Of a stretch of DNA of 64,000 nt, positions 1 through 10,642 are shown one piece after another. Source of the stretch: Rhodamnia argentea. Its lineage: Eukaryota > Streptophyta > Magnoliopsida > Myrtales > Myrtaceae. The notes beneath the pieces were generated by a model. The model was not told where the DNA came from. It made no database searches and saw only the letters and a program-made list of their open reading frames with translations. Positions within the stretch are counted from its first letter, which is position 1. Every line of letters begins with the position of its first letter. The translations under genes were made by a program, and so were the position numbers. The stretch is from the NCBI RefSeq assembly GCF_020921035.1, contig NC_063157.1, positions 23,205,015-23,269,014 on the forward strand. The letters run 5' to 3'.

Positions 1-90
1 GTTCGGTGACCATATTGATCAAATTAAAAGTTTAGGGATCACGTTGCACATTGGATCAAAGTTGATGGGCTATTTGTGTCACTATCCCAT
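1..90. repeat. Right end of a MITE-like repeat
   Basis: The phrases 'gggatcacgttgcacattgg' and 'gggctatttgtgtcacta' match the right half of the hairpin element at 24559-24914 ('atcacattgcacattgggcc', 'accatttttgtcattt'). The left part lies outside the window. It is non-coding. Confidence 0.5.
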
Positions 91-1195
91 AATTTTTCTC
101 AAAAAATGGGTACTGGATGAAGTTGATTAGACTTACAAGCTTGTCGAGACGAGCACTTAGGTTGTGTTTGTCGTTCGGATTTCTAGTCAGAATATGATTT
201 AATAGGATAGGATACGAAATCCAAGAAATTTGTTATATCCTATCTACTGTTTGGTGAACTACGGATTTGAAGTCAAATAAGTAGAGGCAAGGCGCGGCTA
301 AGATCGACTTTATTTTGCTAAAACATTAAGATTCTTTAGAAATTATTCAATGATCCTAGTAGAGGTTTGTGCCATTGAATTCGGGCATAACATTGACAAA
401 GCAAACCCCGTAGAATTGAGAGTCTTGATTTGGAGTGGAATCCTTTGAGAATGACCCGCTAGCCTTGCTCGTTGTTTTGTCAAGTAAGTAAAAAAGTGCC
501 GAATAATCTAACTATTCGGTCACTTTTTGCAAGTTGAAGATACGCTCATGTAGGTTGTCCAAGAGAGCTCTTTGAAAGCTGATAATCAAACTTGACTTCA
601 TAACATGTTTAGACCCCTTTCAAATGTTGAAAAGGTTCAAAAGGTTAAAGAACGAGAAACGTGATCTCTTATCACACCAAACAATTGATTAAAGAATAAG
701 ATCGTGGAGATACTCAATTTTGCGGTCGGAGACCCCAGCCTGGCATCCTTGGAGATGCGGTCACACTTGACAGTCATTGCCGTCGGAGAGGCGGCCCCCT
801 CTCTAGCCCGAAGGGGAGGCGGTGGTTGTGGGAAAAATATGATTCTCCTTAAGTGTACTTTCTTTCCATTTTTGGTTCATTATGTTATGTTACATTTGAT
901 TTTTAGACTGAACGTGAAGAACCCCTATATTAGTCTCTTACATCCTAGCCATAAAAGATGTCCAGGCAACAAAATGTTCTAGTTTGGATCGAATTTTCTG
1001 AGTCAAGCTGATCCGAATATTTGATGGGATTTGATAAAAAAGTGAAGTCAGATTGTTGGTGAAACGTATTAAGAATATTATCAATTTGATAAAGGAAAGG
1101 AGTAATTACACTCGAACTAAGCGGAAAAAAAAAATCGACGTACGGTATGTGGCATAACCGACATTATTTCATGAATGGTCATATAAGATAAAAGG
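91..1195. other. Intergenic, no gene recognised
   Basis: No reading frame here has features of a real gene. A short hairpin occurs near 481-530 (accgaataattc-like arms around 'gccgaataatctaactattcgg'). Positions 700-835 are more GC-rich, with 'cggtcggagaccccagcctgg' type phrases that look like repeat debris. A 92-codon open frame at 704-982 starts without context and shows no domain. Confidence 0.5.
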
Positions 1196-1725
1196 GGCTC
1201 GTCCCTTGCATTCAGAGAGGTACGGTGTTGCTTGCCTAGCCGCTAAGGCCCTCCGCAAGTTGAGGAGCGTGGTGATAACTGGGGTTAGCTTCTTACTTAG
1301 CTTCACTAAGCTGTTGAAGTTAAGATGTCCCAAACAAATATGTAGTACAATTATTAGACTCCGTACCTATTTGATTTGCCTTAGCCTCCATAGACTTTCC
1401 CTCGAATGGTCTTTCGACCTTCATTTGATTTCAACGGTCGGCATAGATCTCATGACACCCTTCCCCCTACTACTACGAAGAAAGCCCTGCCCTTTTCCTT
1501 CGCTACTAGAAGAGTAAGCAATTTCTATTGGCGGTAGACCTCAAGACGAAATGATCGTGTCATATGCATCGTCCATCAACGATAGTTCACTAATGTCTAT
1601 TGATTTAGACTCCTTCCCTCATTCCAAAAGATCGAGAGGAGCCCGTAAGCCCCCAAAACCGAGGATGAAAACGGAAGCCTTTTCTGATCATACAAAGTGC
1701 ATCTCTTACAATAAGTTGAGGGATA
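1196..1725. other. Possible organelle-derived (mitochondrial-like) insertion
   Basis: Base composition and texture change from AT-rich plant intergenic DNA to balanced, non-repetitive sequence full of short phrases such as 'gctcgtcccttgcattcag' and 'ccctactactacgaagaaag', which resemble plant mitochondrial intergenic DNA. No complete mitochondrial gene is recognisable. This call rests on style only. The alternative is ancient low-copy nuclear sequence. Confidence 0.25.
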
Positions 1726-2217
1726 TATAAACTAACCCCCATCTCTGTCCTGACATTTCAACTATATCACAAGCAAAACTTGTTATTCTTTCGACCAAGG
1801 ATAAACTTCTTTCATTCAATCACCCGTGGTCTTCGAGCGAGATTACGCCCTACATAACTACATTCATCTAATTACGGGTGGACAATCAAAAGTCAAAACT
1901 AATATTGAATAAAACTTTGAATTAAATGGGACTTAAGCTTAAAAAGCGAACACGCAAGTTTCAAGAGAAGCCATTTACACCGCATAAACATAAACAAGAC
2001 CGAAAAATTTTGACGAAAAAGAAAAGACCTAACTCTCTATTACACAGACTAAAAAATGAGTTAAGGGGCCCACCCACGAAAAATAAAAGCGCAGAAATCA
2101 TGAACATAAAATACAAAATCACCATCACCAAAAAGTAATTAAAAAAGAAAGAAAGAAAGAAAGAAAGACTTAGTCAAATGACCGCAGACCAGTACTAAAT
2201 GAAAACATCCTTAGGAG
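1726..2217. other. 3' flank of the H2B-like gene with a GAAA microsatellite
   Basis: This is AT-rich non-coding DNA. A (GAAA)n tract lies at about 2148-2167. On the minus strand the region would carry the 3' UTR and polyadenylation site of the H2B variant gene. A 70-codon basic open frame at 1926-2138 is composition-driven and not believed. Confidence 0.5.
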
Positions 2218-3150
2218 TTAGGGCTTGGACTTGGCACCACCACCGCCACCGTCGTGCTCCATGTAATTCATCACCGCCTTAGCCCCCTCCGCGATGGCGT
2301 GCCGCCCGAGCTCGCCAGGCAGGACCAGCCGGACCGCACCCTGGATGTCCCGCGACGTCAAAGTCTTGATCCCCGCGTAGTTCGACAGCCTCGCTGCCTC
2401 GGCGGCCAGCCTCTCGAACATGTCGTTCATGTACGCATTGAGCACTTCCATCGCCGCCGACGATATCCCAAGACCCGGATGCACCTGCTTAAGCACCCGG
2501 AACACGTACCTCTTGTACTGCTCCGCCCCGACTCCGTCCCCAACCCTCCGCCTCCGCCTCCGCCGCCCTACTCTTGCCTTCTCGTCCTCTTCTCTGGCTC
2601 TCTTTGGCTTCTTCTCTGCCTCGGCGTCTTTCTCCGGGGATCTCTCTTCCTCTGTTCTCTCCGCGGGTCTCTCTCTCTCTGTCGTCCCCTGCGCTTTCTT
2701 TCTCTCTCCATCGAGAGCCGGCTCTTCCTTAAGAGTCTCCGCTTCTCTCTCTGCCGCGGCTCGCGGGGTGCCCTCGGGGCTCTGAGTCTCTTCGTCCTCT
2801 TCTCGCTCTTCGCGGTCCTCCTCCTTGGCGTCTCGCGTTGTTTTCTGATCGTGGGTCTTGTCTTTTGCCTCCGTCTCCGGTTGTCTCGGCATTCGTGGTG
2901 CTTCAGTGACGGTTTCTTGCCGTGGAGGCTGCTCGATGGGGATCTCGACCGTCGCCTGTTCGGCTCCTCCCGGTAATTCGCCTTCCACTGTTACGGTGGT
3001 CTTCACGACCTCGCTTTCTGATTCTTCTTGCAGCATCTCGTCGGATTCGGCGCCTAGTTTCTGGTCTTTTGCGACGAGAGCGACTTCGACCGTTTCTTGA
3101 ACCACCTTCCTCGTCGTCTTGATGACCTTGGCCTTACGCTTCGGAGCCAT
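2218..3150 (-). CDS. Histone H2B variant with long charged N-terminal tail (H2B.8-like)
   Basis: This is an intronless gene for a 310-residue histone H2B. Residues 212-299 form a complete H2B fold: '[20 protein letters not shown]' opens helix 1, then the central helix, then '[20 protein letters not shown]'. Typical plant H2B is about 140-150 residues. Here residues 1-210 form a disordered tail rich in Glu, Lys and Arg, ending in a run of seven Arg (196-202) that may be a nuclear signal. The C-terminal 'AVTK' of canonical H2B reads 'AVMN', so the mono-ubiquitylated Lys is Asn295, and the tail ends in Gly5-AKSKP. Known biology: flowering plants have a male-germline variant, H2B.8 (Arabidopsis At1g08170), with an extended disordered tail that condenses sperm chromatin. 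By architecture this is a candidate orthologue. That assignment is inferred, but the H2B fold is certain. The start is the first Met of the frame, followed by MAPK as in many plant H2Bs. Confidence 0.9.
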   Translation of the reverse strand: MAPKRKAKVIKTTRKVVQETVEVALVAKDQKLGAESDEMLQEESESEVVKTTVTVEGELPGGAEQATVEIPIEQPPRQETVTEAPRMPRQPETEAKDKTHDQKTTRDAKEEDREEREEDEETQSPEGTPRAAAEREAETLKEEPALDGERKKAQGTTERERPAERTEEERSPEKDAEAEKKPKRAREEDEKARVGRRRRRRRVGDGVGAEQYKRYVFRVLKQVHPGLGISSAAMEVLNAYMNDMFERLAAEAARLSNYAGIKTLTSRDIQGAVRLVLPGELGRHAIAEGAKAVMNYMEHDGGGGGAKSKP

Positions 3151-3720
3151 CAGACCCTATTTGTTCGCGTGCTTTTCTTTCTTCTTACAGTGATCGGAGC
3201 GTCTCCCTTTTTCCCTCGCTTCGGAAGCAATTTGAAAATGGTGGAGAAGTGAAGATGGGTGACGGGTTTTTGCAAACGGTTGTCTGAACGGAGGACACGT
3301 GGAGGGCACTTGTCGAAGAGCGGGAGCGGCAGAATGACAACGTGGGGTTAAAAGTAAACAGTAAGAGACAGAGGTTGTTTCTGGATAAGTTTGGGCCAGG
3401 TGACACCTGTGTGCTTCTTATCTTACGATTTTCATCTGCTCTTTTCGCGATTCGTGAAGATAATCGCAGAGAGTGGAAGAGGTCGCCGCTCGAGTAATCG
3501 GAAGAATTTTCCAGCATCATCATTAGGATTAGCGGGATTAGGCCAGCTATAGGAAAATGTCCTTGAAAAAATGCAAATATTTTCAAGTTAATGGAGATTT
3601 TCGAAATGTAAATAATATTTAGTAAAGTATATTTTAAAAATAAATTAAAAAAAACTTTGACGAAAAACAATTTGATAAAAAAAACCATTCATAAATAAAT
3701 TGATTTTTTAATTACTTTCT
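3151..3720 (-). promoter_or_regulatory. Upstream region of the H2B-like gene
   Basis: About 350 bp of GC-balanced sequence lies immediately upstream of the minus-strand start, then turns AT-rich (3560-3720). No confident TATA box or histone-type octamer was found by eye. An open frame of 167 codons on the minus strand (3185-3688) runs through it but looks compositional. It has no domain, and its start lies in A/T runs. Confidence 0.35.
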
Positions 3721-4260
3721 TTAAAAGAAGTTCTCTCTTTTTTTTTCCCTTCTTTCTTTTGTAATTTCTTCTCAATCGATAGCCGACCATAGCGGTGGCC
3801 GGCGATTAGCCACGAGCCCGCCTTGACATCGCCTCACCCTCGCCGGATTTGGCTAGCTTGAGCCGGATCCACTGAGGCTCACGTCGCGGAGGTTTGCAGT
3901 AGTAACAAAGACTCGTCCCAACAATTCCAGACCTCGAGCCCGGTCTTGGTCCTCAAGACCAGCGGCTCCTGCTCGGTCGAGAACAAGCTCGGGCCGCGCA
4001 GTCGACATCTAGCGTCGCCGAGATCTTGACGAGATCTAGCAGCTCCTCCTTACATCGCTAAGCTTGTCGACCCACGTGTCATGGCCGATTGTCGGGTGGC
4101 CACCTTCGCCGAGGTCTGCGATTGATGGAGGAAGGTGCAGCAGGCGGAGGAAGTATGCAGAGGAAGGAGGAAGAAGGAGGAAGAAGGAGAAAAGAAAAAA
4201 AGAAAAGAAAAGGAAAAAAGAAAATAAAGAAGAAAATAAAGAAGAAAATAAAAAGATTAA
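3721..4260. repeat. Dispersed repeat with GC-rich core and A-rich end
   Basis: A T/C-rich start is followed by a GC-rich core with phrases such as 'ggtggccggcgattagcc' and 'ctcaccctcgccggatttgg', then an A/G-rich tail ('gaagaaaataaagaagaaaa'). The same core type recurs at 4870-4980, 10740-10870, 12790-13040 and 38100-38190, so this is a member of a dispersed family. Short open frames in both directions here are artefacts of the purine run. Confidence 0.5.
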
Positions 4261-5170
4261 AGAAATAAAAAATTATAATTACATTCCGGAAATGCAACTT
4301 TGCAAAGTACCTCTAGAGTTACTTTGAGTTAAAGGCTTTTAGGGGCCTTTGGAAATGCAATTGCATTTCTTCAAAGTTGAGCAAAAAACGAATCAAATAC
4401 TATATTAATTTAGCTAAGGAACTTTAAAGTCCCAAAACCCCTTCCAAATGCTGAACCAAACATGTCCTATGAGATAAAATCTCTAAACTTTAGATGATTG
4501 GAGTAGGCCCAATTACTTCAATAGTAAAAGTTAACATATGGCAATGATGTACTACTTCCTCTGCCCAGATACAATCAACTCCAAATCAAATCTAATACCT
4601 ATTTTAAAGTTTCTTTATGCCTTTTGGCACTTTTAAAACCACAAAAATTGTCCAATGATATATAAGCATATTCTACTTTTGCTAATTCAAACCCAAACAT
4701 TTAATTGAGTTCACCTGGTTAATTCTGACTAGAAATAGGCGACGTGAAAACCGGTCATTCTACATGGGCGTTGATGTGGAAAATTATATAATGGTAACTT
4801 CTTTTTCGAACTTTAATTAATTTTTAATTTTTTCTTTTTTTATTTGATTTTTCTTTTCCTTAACGTGGCCGTCGAAGCCCATCCCGACAGCGTTTGAGGC
4901 TCGCCTAGCCTAGATCTAGGCAAGACTACCTTGCCCGTGATGGCTTTGCCTAGTGGACGGCGAGGGCGTAAGGGCCCTCACCGACCATAATGTACGATAT
5001 TAACAAAAGAAAAGAAAAAATAAATAAACAATAAAAATGTACTAAGAATTCAAAAAAAATATTAAAATATTATTACAGATTATCCATGTCGGTGTCGGCG
5101 GTGTTACGTGGGACGGCTAACATCCATGTCAACGATATAACCTTTTATATATACCTTCTCTTGAAAAGTA
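4261..5170. repeat. Further dispersed repeats, no gene
   Basis: The block at 4330-4470 looks like a small element ('cctttggaaatgcaattgc' left, 'ccttccaaatgctgaacc' right, partly inverted). The block at 4740-5145 has the 'atccatgtcggtgtcggcgg ... acgtgggacggctaacatcc' signature of the dispersed family also seen at 23.65-24.0 kb and 30.08-30.13 kb, with a GC-rich centre at 4865-4985. Confidence 0.45.
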
Positions 5171-6170
5171 AAGCAATTGGTTAGTCCCCAAAGATCTCCG
5201 AACATTAAGAAGTTCGTTCAAGCCTCTAAGTTTGACCAGTATCTTGTTCCAACCATCGACTATGAATACTTGGTTCCACTTTCTCTTCCAACCGCGGGCA
5301 GCAAGCTGAAAAAGCCCTTTCCCCTTTGTCTAATAGTTTTTGTTGGTAAGCTTCATATTTCCAACCTATACAAGGGGCAAGCCAAAACCAAATAAAGGAA
5401 GGACGGCCCCACCCTGAAACAAAGGTGTACGTACATAAAATAAATGAGGCCTTACGAATGAACTGCCTTACAACTCCGTGGGGAGGCTTCGGTTTCAAGA
5501 AGCTTTTGTCAAGTACCTCCCTAGAATGCATTTCGATCACCATAGGTTTGGTACAAGAGGAATCCTTACCTCTTCTAAGCCGGAACAAGAGAACTCATAA
5601 CCACTGCTTATGAACATCTCTCCTCAACTGAAGGCGCACCCACTTTGACTATTAGTCTAGTCTCTCTCGGGTGGATAAGAGATGAATGAGGTCTTACGAG
5701 TGAAGCGCCTTACGGCTCCATGGGGAGGCTTCGGTTTCAAGAAGTTTTTGTCAAGCACCTCTCTAGAATGCATTCCAATCACCATCCAATTTTTATTTAA
5801 TGTAAGGATTGTCGGTTCCCTAGTGCACACTCGGACCTTGAAGAATGGAAGCGGCGTGGTTGACTTAGTGAGGAGTCCCGCTATCGAATCCAAGAGGTCG
5901 AAGCAAAAAGAGTGCTCGCCGGTCCCACCCCATAGAAAGGGGAAAGGTAGAACCGGATCTCTTCGTTAGCCTATGAATAAGAGAATCTGAGGTGTGTGAA
6001 AGCGCTCTTTTAGATGCTCTGACTTTGGATATTGTGAGCTCCAACTTAAGAGCTTCCATGCCTCTTTTTTCTTTTGTGAGCGGTTGACCACCCGTTGTAG
6101 ATTTCAATCTTCCTTACCATGGGGTGAGGACCTATACCTCACTCTAAGAAGGAGAGCCCCTCGAGCAGAT
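5171..6170. other. Possible organelle-derived segment with a 101-bp direct repeat
   Basis: This is balanced-composition sequence unlike its flanks, with phrases such as 'caccccatagaaaggggaaa' and 'gagcggttgaccacccgttg' that resemble plant mitochondrial DNA. No mitochondrial gene is recognised. It contains a direct repeat: 5443-5543 and 5685-5785 share the 'ggggaggcttcggtttcaag' core, offset by 242 bp. Several short open frames here are not convincing. Confidence 0.3.
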
Positions 6171-6294
6171 ATTATAATCCATAAATTCACTACGAAACAA
6201 GGCTGGAAACAAACCCTAAATTGGAGACTTTGGAAAACTACATAAACTTAAACTATCAATCATATTAATATTACATCCATCTCCACATAGAAGT

Positions 6295-7051
6295 TGTTGC
6301 ACGGAACAAGCGATTGAACGATAAAATAGACAGAATAAGAAAATAAATCGGACACCGGATGTATGTAGTTCGATCGTAGAGACCTACGTCCACGGGGAGA
6401 GCAGCAACGAATTTCACTATAGAACAAGCGATACACGGAGATTACAGACTACACTCAAGTTACTCAAACACTCTCGGTATTTTTCAAGCCTCAATTACAT
6501 CCAAGAACGCACATAGTGTTTAGTCCCCAATTCCTAATGAAATAATTTCTCAATCTCGTAAATGAATCAAATACAAATTCTTACTACAAGAATTTCTCAG
6601 CTAGAATACAAATTCTTCTTGAATGTAATTCACAAAGTAAACTTCACTCGTCGGATGAACGGCGCGAGGACTCACGTACAAGCACTCACCTTGGCGATGC
6701 TTCAAGAGCCACCCACAGTTTTTTCAACATTCCGCTCACGAAGCTCCTTCAATCAATATATATTTGCATGCCCAAAGAAGTCCGACTCCAACACGTAAAT
6801 AGGAAAGTGGTTATCCCCAAGATCCAGTCAAAGTTTGACTTCCTTTTCTTGAGTGCAACTCCAATGCGCACTAGGATATTAAATTTTTATATATTTCCTT
6901 TTTCCGATTTGTTTCAAGTCCTTATCCAACAGAATCCCTTTGATTTAAAATCTCAGACTTGGATTTCTTTGGAGGACGCCCGCAAAACATTCCAACTTTT
7001 CTTGAGTCGGGTTTTATCTAATGGGCTCAAATTCGAGACGTATTTTCAACA
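6295..7051 (-). repeat. 3' LTR of the minus-strand copia element
   Basis: On the plus strand it runs from TGTTGCACGG to TATTTTCAACA, so on the minus strand it starts TGTTGAAAATA and ends with CA. It is the same length as the partner at 9319-10075, and the two are clearly homologous throughout with scattered substitutions. Confidence 0.9.
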
Positions 7052-7062
7052 ATTTCCACCTT
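7052..7062 (-). other. Polypurine tract of the copia element
   Basis: On the minus strand this reads AAGGTGGAAAT directly before the 3' LTR. It matches the usual plant copia tract of the form AAGGTGGAGAT. Confidence 0.7.
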
Positions 7063-7387
7063 GGCTCGATGTTTGAGCTAAGTCACAATCGCTTCTGTAG
7101 AATCCGAACCCCACCGCTACTACTCTCCCAATAGTCCCAATGGGCTCAATCGCCACATATGTTTTTCAAGTCCAAGCTGTACTTGAACTTCGTCGTAACC
7201 ATGGACCTCATCAAAATACCAGCCGCACATGCACTTTTAATCGCTCCACTAAAACTTTCTGCACAAGCTCCTTAACCATAGATAAAGCAAAACCACCATT
7301 ACATCCATATCTGTCGGGAGATCGAACACGTACCTTGTCAATATTAGCGATTCAGACAATCGTTGGCTCTACGAGCTCCATCTCGCT

Positions 7388-7819
7388 TCAACCACCATAT
7401 GTGTCGATTGCTACGCTAGTATTCGCTACCTCGGGAGTTTCCGGTTGTAACTCCACCTCAAGCTGAACACCGTCCATATCAGTATGAACATTGCTACAAT
7501 CACTCCTACCCCGAAGTGCTGGAGACTCATCAAAGGTAACTTCTCTACTGCAAATGGGTGAATTTATATTCGAACACCATAACTGATAACCCCACTCACC
7601 TCGTGCATAGCCATGGAATATGCACCTTGCCCTCATACCGAGCTTATAATCACTTACTCGATAATAACACGGGCAACCAAACATTCTAAAAATAGAATAA
7701 TCAGCAACGTTACTTGACCACACTTCTTCGAGAGTCCGATACCCGATCGCGATCGATGAAAATCTGTTCACCAGGTAGCTCACCATATTAAGCGCATCCG
7801 CTAGAATTCTCTTAGACAT
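7388..7819 (-). pseudogene. Copia integrase C-terminal remnant
   Basis: The translated frame carries the copia integrase signature region: 'YRTLEEVWSSN', 'FGCPCYYRVSDYKLGMRA' and 'CIFHGYARGEWGYQLWC', corresponding to the segment after the catalytic core ('FGC..Y', 'F.GY..G.KGYRLW'). The catalytic DDE part upstream (about 7838-8200) is degraded beyond easy recognition. The frame then ends near 7388, and only about 340 bp separate it from the LTR, so the reverse transcriptase and RNase H have been lost. Confidence 0.75.
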
Positions 7820-8209
7820 ACTAGCACTAGAGAGATTTTATGGGCTGTCTCTAGTAATGTTATGCTCATCAATTCTGCAAACTTGTAGTTTATCGGCACT
7901 AGTGCGGTGTTTCACTATGCCATTTGTCATGCAAAATTTATTTACCAGCTTCGAGCAAGGCTCCATGCTACTGTCAGGTTGCACATACTTGATTAACGTA
8001 CCAGTCTCCATTTCGATCAAAGCTCTCGATCGCATATTCTTGACAGCAACATTAAACTTGTGCCTCGACACGGACATCCGGGTCTTCCTTGAGCAGTCAT
8101 TAGACTCTTGAACAGATGTCGACGTCTCCAGAGCGAAACCTCTTAATGTCTCGCCTTAAAGTTCATACAGGCCACAATACTTGATTCCTTTCATTATCAC
8201 AAGAGCACC

Positions 8210-8709
8210 TCAAACAACCTTCAGAACTCCACCTTGTGAAGAATACCTGCATCCAATCGAATCAAGAGCACCCAAGGAAATTAAGTTCTTTTTCAATTCT
8301 AGGACGTGTCTTAATCCAGTTAATGTCATCACAATACCATCGTGCATCCTAATTTTAACATCACCAACACCCACAACATCGCATTCGGTGTTATTCCCCA
8401 ACTGCACTTTACTACTATCCGTGCACCGATAAGTAGCAAACCAGTTCCTATTTGGTGTAGCATGAAAAGAACACAACCAGAATCCATAATCCATCCGTCA
8501 AATGACGAATTTTCAGTGAGAGACAAGACCCTATCGATACCATCAGAATTATCAGCTACAGCTGCAACATCATCTGCAGATTCAACTCTAATTCCCTTGC
8601 CCATTTCATTTTTCAGCTTAAAACAATTCCTTCTAAGATGCCATCTCTTGTCACAATTCCAACAGACAACACCACCAGTCCTAAACCGATCGCATCTATT
8701 TGAGTTCAT
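8210..8709 (-). pseudogene. Copia zinc knuckle and protease remnant
   Basis: A CCHC zinc knuckle, 'CWNCDKRWHLRRNC' (C-x2-C-x4-H-x4-C), lies at about 8623-8664. It is followed by the aspartic protease active site 'WIMDSGC' at about 8476-8490. A frameshift right after the active site moves the rest of the protease ('GLRHVLELKKNLISLG') into another frame ending at 8210. The segment starts one frame away from gag, overlapping its stop. It is a broken copy with no expected activity. Confidence 0.8.
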
Positions 8710-9278
8710 ACTAAAGCAGTAGATACATATTTGCCGGATTCTCTTCTACGGATGTTCTCACTTAAAATTAAATCTCGAATACCATCGAACGTCAAACTTA
8801 TTGACCTAGAGGAATTACTAACAACGAATAAAGTAGTACTCCGGCTATCGGGTAATGAGGATAATAAAATCAAAGCACATACCTCATCTTCAAAGTCAAT
8901 ATCAACTGAACTCAATTGACTACCGATCACATTGAATTCATTGATATGATTAGCAACGGACGCACCTTCGCTCATTTTCAAATTAAACAAAAGTCGCATC
9001 AAATAAACCTTGTTGATCGCAGATGGCTTCTCATACATATCTGATAGGGCTTTCATCAAACCCGTTGTGGTATTCTCTTTAACGATATTAAGCGCGACGT
9101 TATGAACCAATGTTAGTTTGATAACACCCGGCGCTCGTTTATCCAGCAATTCCCAATCAGCTTGCTTCATCATCTCTGGTTTCTCTCCGGACGGGGGCAA
9201 GTGCGGCTTCATCTTCCAGAAACCAAAGTCATGTCCCTCAAATCTGTCGATTTTCATTTTTACTTCTTCTATTGCCAT
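8706..9278 (-). CDS. Copia gag protein (UBN2 type)
   Basis: A 190-residue open frame begins just downstream of the primer site on the minus strand. It shows the standard copia gag pattern: an N-terminal 'FEGHDFGFWKMKPH', then 'ALSDMYEKPSAINKVYLMRL' and 'INEFNVIGSQLSSVDIDFED', which are typical of UBN2 gag. It lacks its zinc knuckle in frame because of a shift at the end (the knuckle follows in another frame). Gag would package element RNA. The rest of the element is defective, so any role would be in trans at most. Confidence 0.85.
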   Translation of the reverse strand: MAIEEVKMKIDRFEGHDFGFWKMKPHLPPSGEKPEMMKQADWELLDKRAPGVIKLTLVHNVALNIVKENTTTGLMKALSDMYEKPSAINKVYLMRLLFNLKMSEGASVANHINEFNVIGSQLSSVDIDFEDEVCALILLSSLPDSRSTTLFVVSNSSRSISLTFDGIRDLILSENIRRRESGKYVSTALV

Positions 9279-9304
9279 CGATTCGCTTCAACTTGATAAG
9301 CCTA

Positions 9305-9316
9305 GCTATGATACCA
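9305..9316 (-). other. Primer binding site, initiator Met tRNA
   Basis: On the minus strand this reads TGGTATCATAGC, one mismatch from the plant copia consensus TGGTATCAGAGC, two bases after the end of the 5' LTR. Confidence 0.85.
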
Positions 9317-9318
9317 AT

Positions 9319-10075
9319 TATTGCACGGAACAAGTGATCGAACGATAAAATAGATAGAACAAGAAAATAAATCGGACACCGGATGTACGTGGTTCGGTTG
9401 TAAAGACCTACGTCCACGGGGAGAGCATCAACGAATTTCACCATAGAACAAGCGATACACGGAGATTACAAACCACACTCAAGTTACTCAAACACTTTCA
9501 GTATTTCCCAAGCCCCAATTACATTCAAGAACGCACACAGTGTTTATCCCCCAATTCCTAACAAAATAATCTCTCAATCTCATAAAGAAATTAAATACAA
9601 ATTCTTACCACAAGAATTTCTCAGCTAGAACACAAATTCTTCTTGAATGTAATTCGCAAAGTAAACTTCACTCGTCGGATGAACGGCGCGAGGACTCACG
9701 TACAAGCACTCCCCTTGGCGATGCTTCAAGAGCCGCCCACAGTTTTTTCAACACTCCACTCACGAAGCTCCCTCAATCACTATATATTTGCATGCCCAAA
9801 GAAGACTGACTCCAGCACGTAAATAAGAAAGTGGTTATACCCAAGATCCAGTCAAAGTTTGACTTCCTTTTCTTGAGTGCAACTCCAACACGCACTAGGA
9901 TATTAAATTTTCATATATTTCCTTTTTCCGATTTGTTTCAAGTCATTATCCAACAGAATCCCTTCGATTTAAAATCTCAGACTTGGATTTCTTCGAAGGA
10001 CGCCCGCAAAACATTTCGACTTATCTTGAGTCGGGTTTTATTTAATGGGCTCAAATTTGAGACATATTTTCAATA
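9319..10075 (-). repeat. 5' LTR of the minus-strand copia element
   Basis: It is 757 bp, homologous end to end to 6295-7051. Both terminal dinucleotides are mutated on this copy (TATTGCACGG and TTTTCAATA on the plus strand, instead of TG...CA), while the partner keeps canonical ends. A related but truncated LTR occurs at 43342-43705. Confidence 0.9.
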
Positions 10076-10471
10076 GAAGTGTTGGAAAAGAAAGCTATCC
10101 GAGAGGCAGAGGTTGACTATAAACTTCATCTCTCTCTGTACCTCGGGGAGTTTTTTGGGCCAAAATTGGCTGCACGAACTCAATTGGCAAAACAGTAAAA
10201 TGTTGAGAACTCAACCAAAATTAAAATGTGTAGGACTTGGAAAAAGTGTAATCGATTTAGAAGGCAATTTTTTCTTTAAAACCCAAATGCGCTAATAAAT
10301 TAAAGACACTTAACATTTAATTTGCACACGAGAGTGTCTCAAAGAACGACAATATATCTTATGATAAACATGTTTGGCCACATTAAAAATATAAAGTTTT
10401 GTCACGCATGCTTTCGGGCACTTATAAAATCCATAAAAGCCTAAGATCCCACGGCATGCATGGCTTATTAC

Positions 10472-10642
10472 CTCATCCATTCTCAAGCCGACTAACTTCT
10501 CCTCCGAAACCCCAATCCCCTTCACGTTGAGCTTGTTGATCAAAGCAATACTCGAAATAGACGACATCGGTTTCACCGTCAGGTCAATAATCACCGTGTA
10601 AGTCACTACGCCTTTCACAATACCTCCGGTAAAATTGCCCAA
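10472..10642 (-). pseudogene. DUF674 family exon fragment
   Basis: The minus-strand translation contains 'GGIVKGVVTYTVIIDLTVKP' followed by 'MSSISSIALINKLNVKGIGV' and 'LVGLRMDE'. This is the repeat core of the plant DUF674 family (pattern VTYTV.DDL.V.PMS.ISS..LLNK), whose function is unknown. The exon ends at a good splice donor: GATGAG followed by gtaataag at 10471-10464. The usual second acidic residue of 'DDL' is Ile here. No upstream half, no second exon and no start with context were found, so this is most likely a relic. Family assignment is from memory of the motif. Confidence 0.65.

Larger units (their letters stand above)
6295..10075 (-). mobile_element. Ty1/copia LTR retrotransposon lacking reverse transcriptase
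   Basis: This is a structurally bounded element on the minus strand. It has two 757-bp LTRs (6295-7051 and 9319-10075), a 5-bp target duplication GAAGT (6290-6294 and 10076-10080), a primer site against initiator Met tRNA and a purine tract. The internal region codes, in order, for gag, zinc knuckle, protease and part of integrase, then goes straight to the 3' LTR with no reverse transcriptase or RNase H. At 3.78 kb it is short for copia (usually about 5 kb). Frameshifts and visible LTR differences indicate an old, non-autonomous copy. Confidence 0.9.

Noticed and set aside
2254-2976. Long open frame (240 codons) antisense to the H2B-like gene, plus two shorter plus-strand frames
   Set aside because: They mirror the GC-rich, Glu/Lys/Arg-biased codons of the histone tail. 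Products are Leu/Ser/Arg runs without domain.
4064-4327. Lys/Glu-rich frame
   Set aside because: It is the translation of an A/G-rich simple tract at the end of a dispersed repeat.
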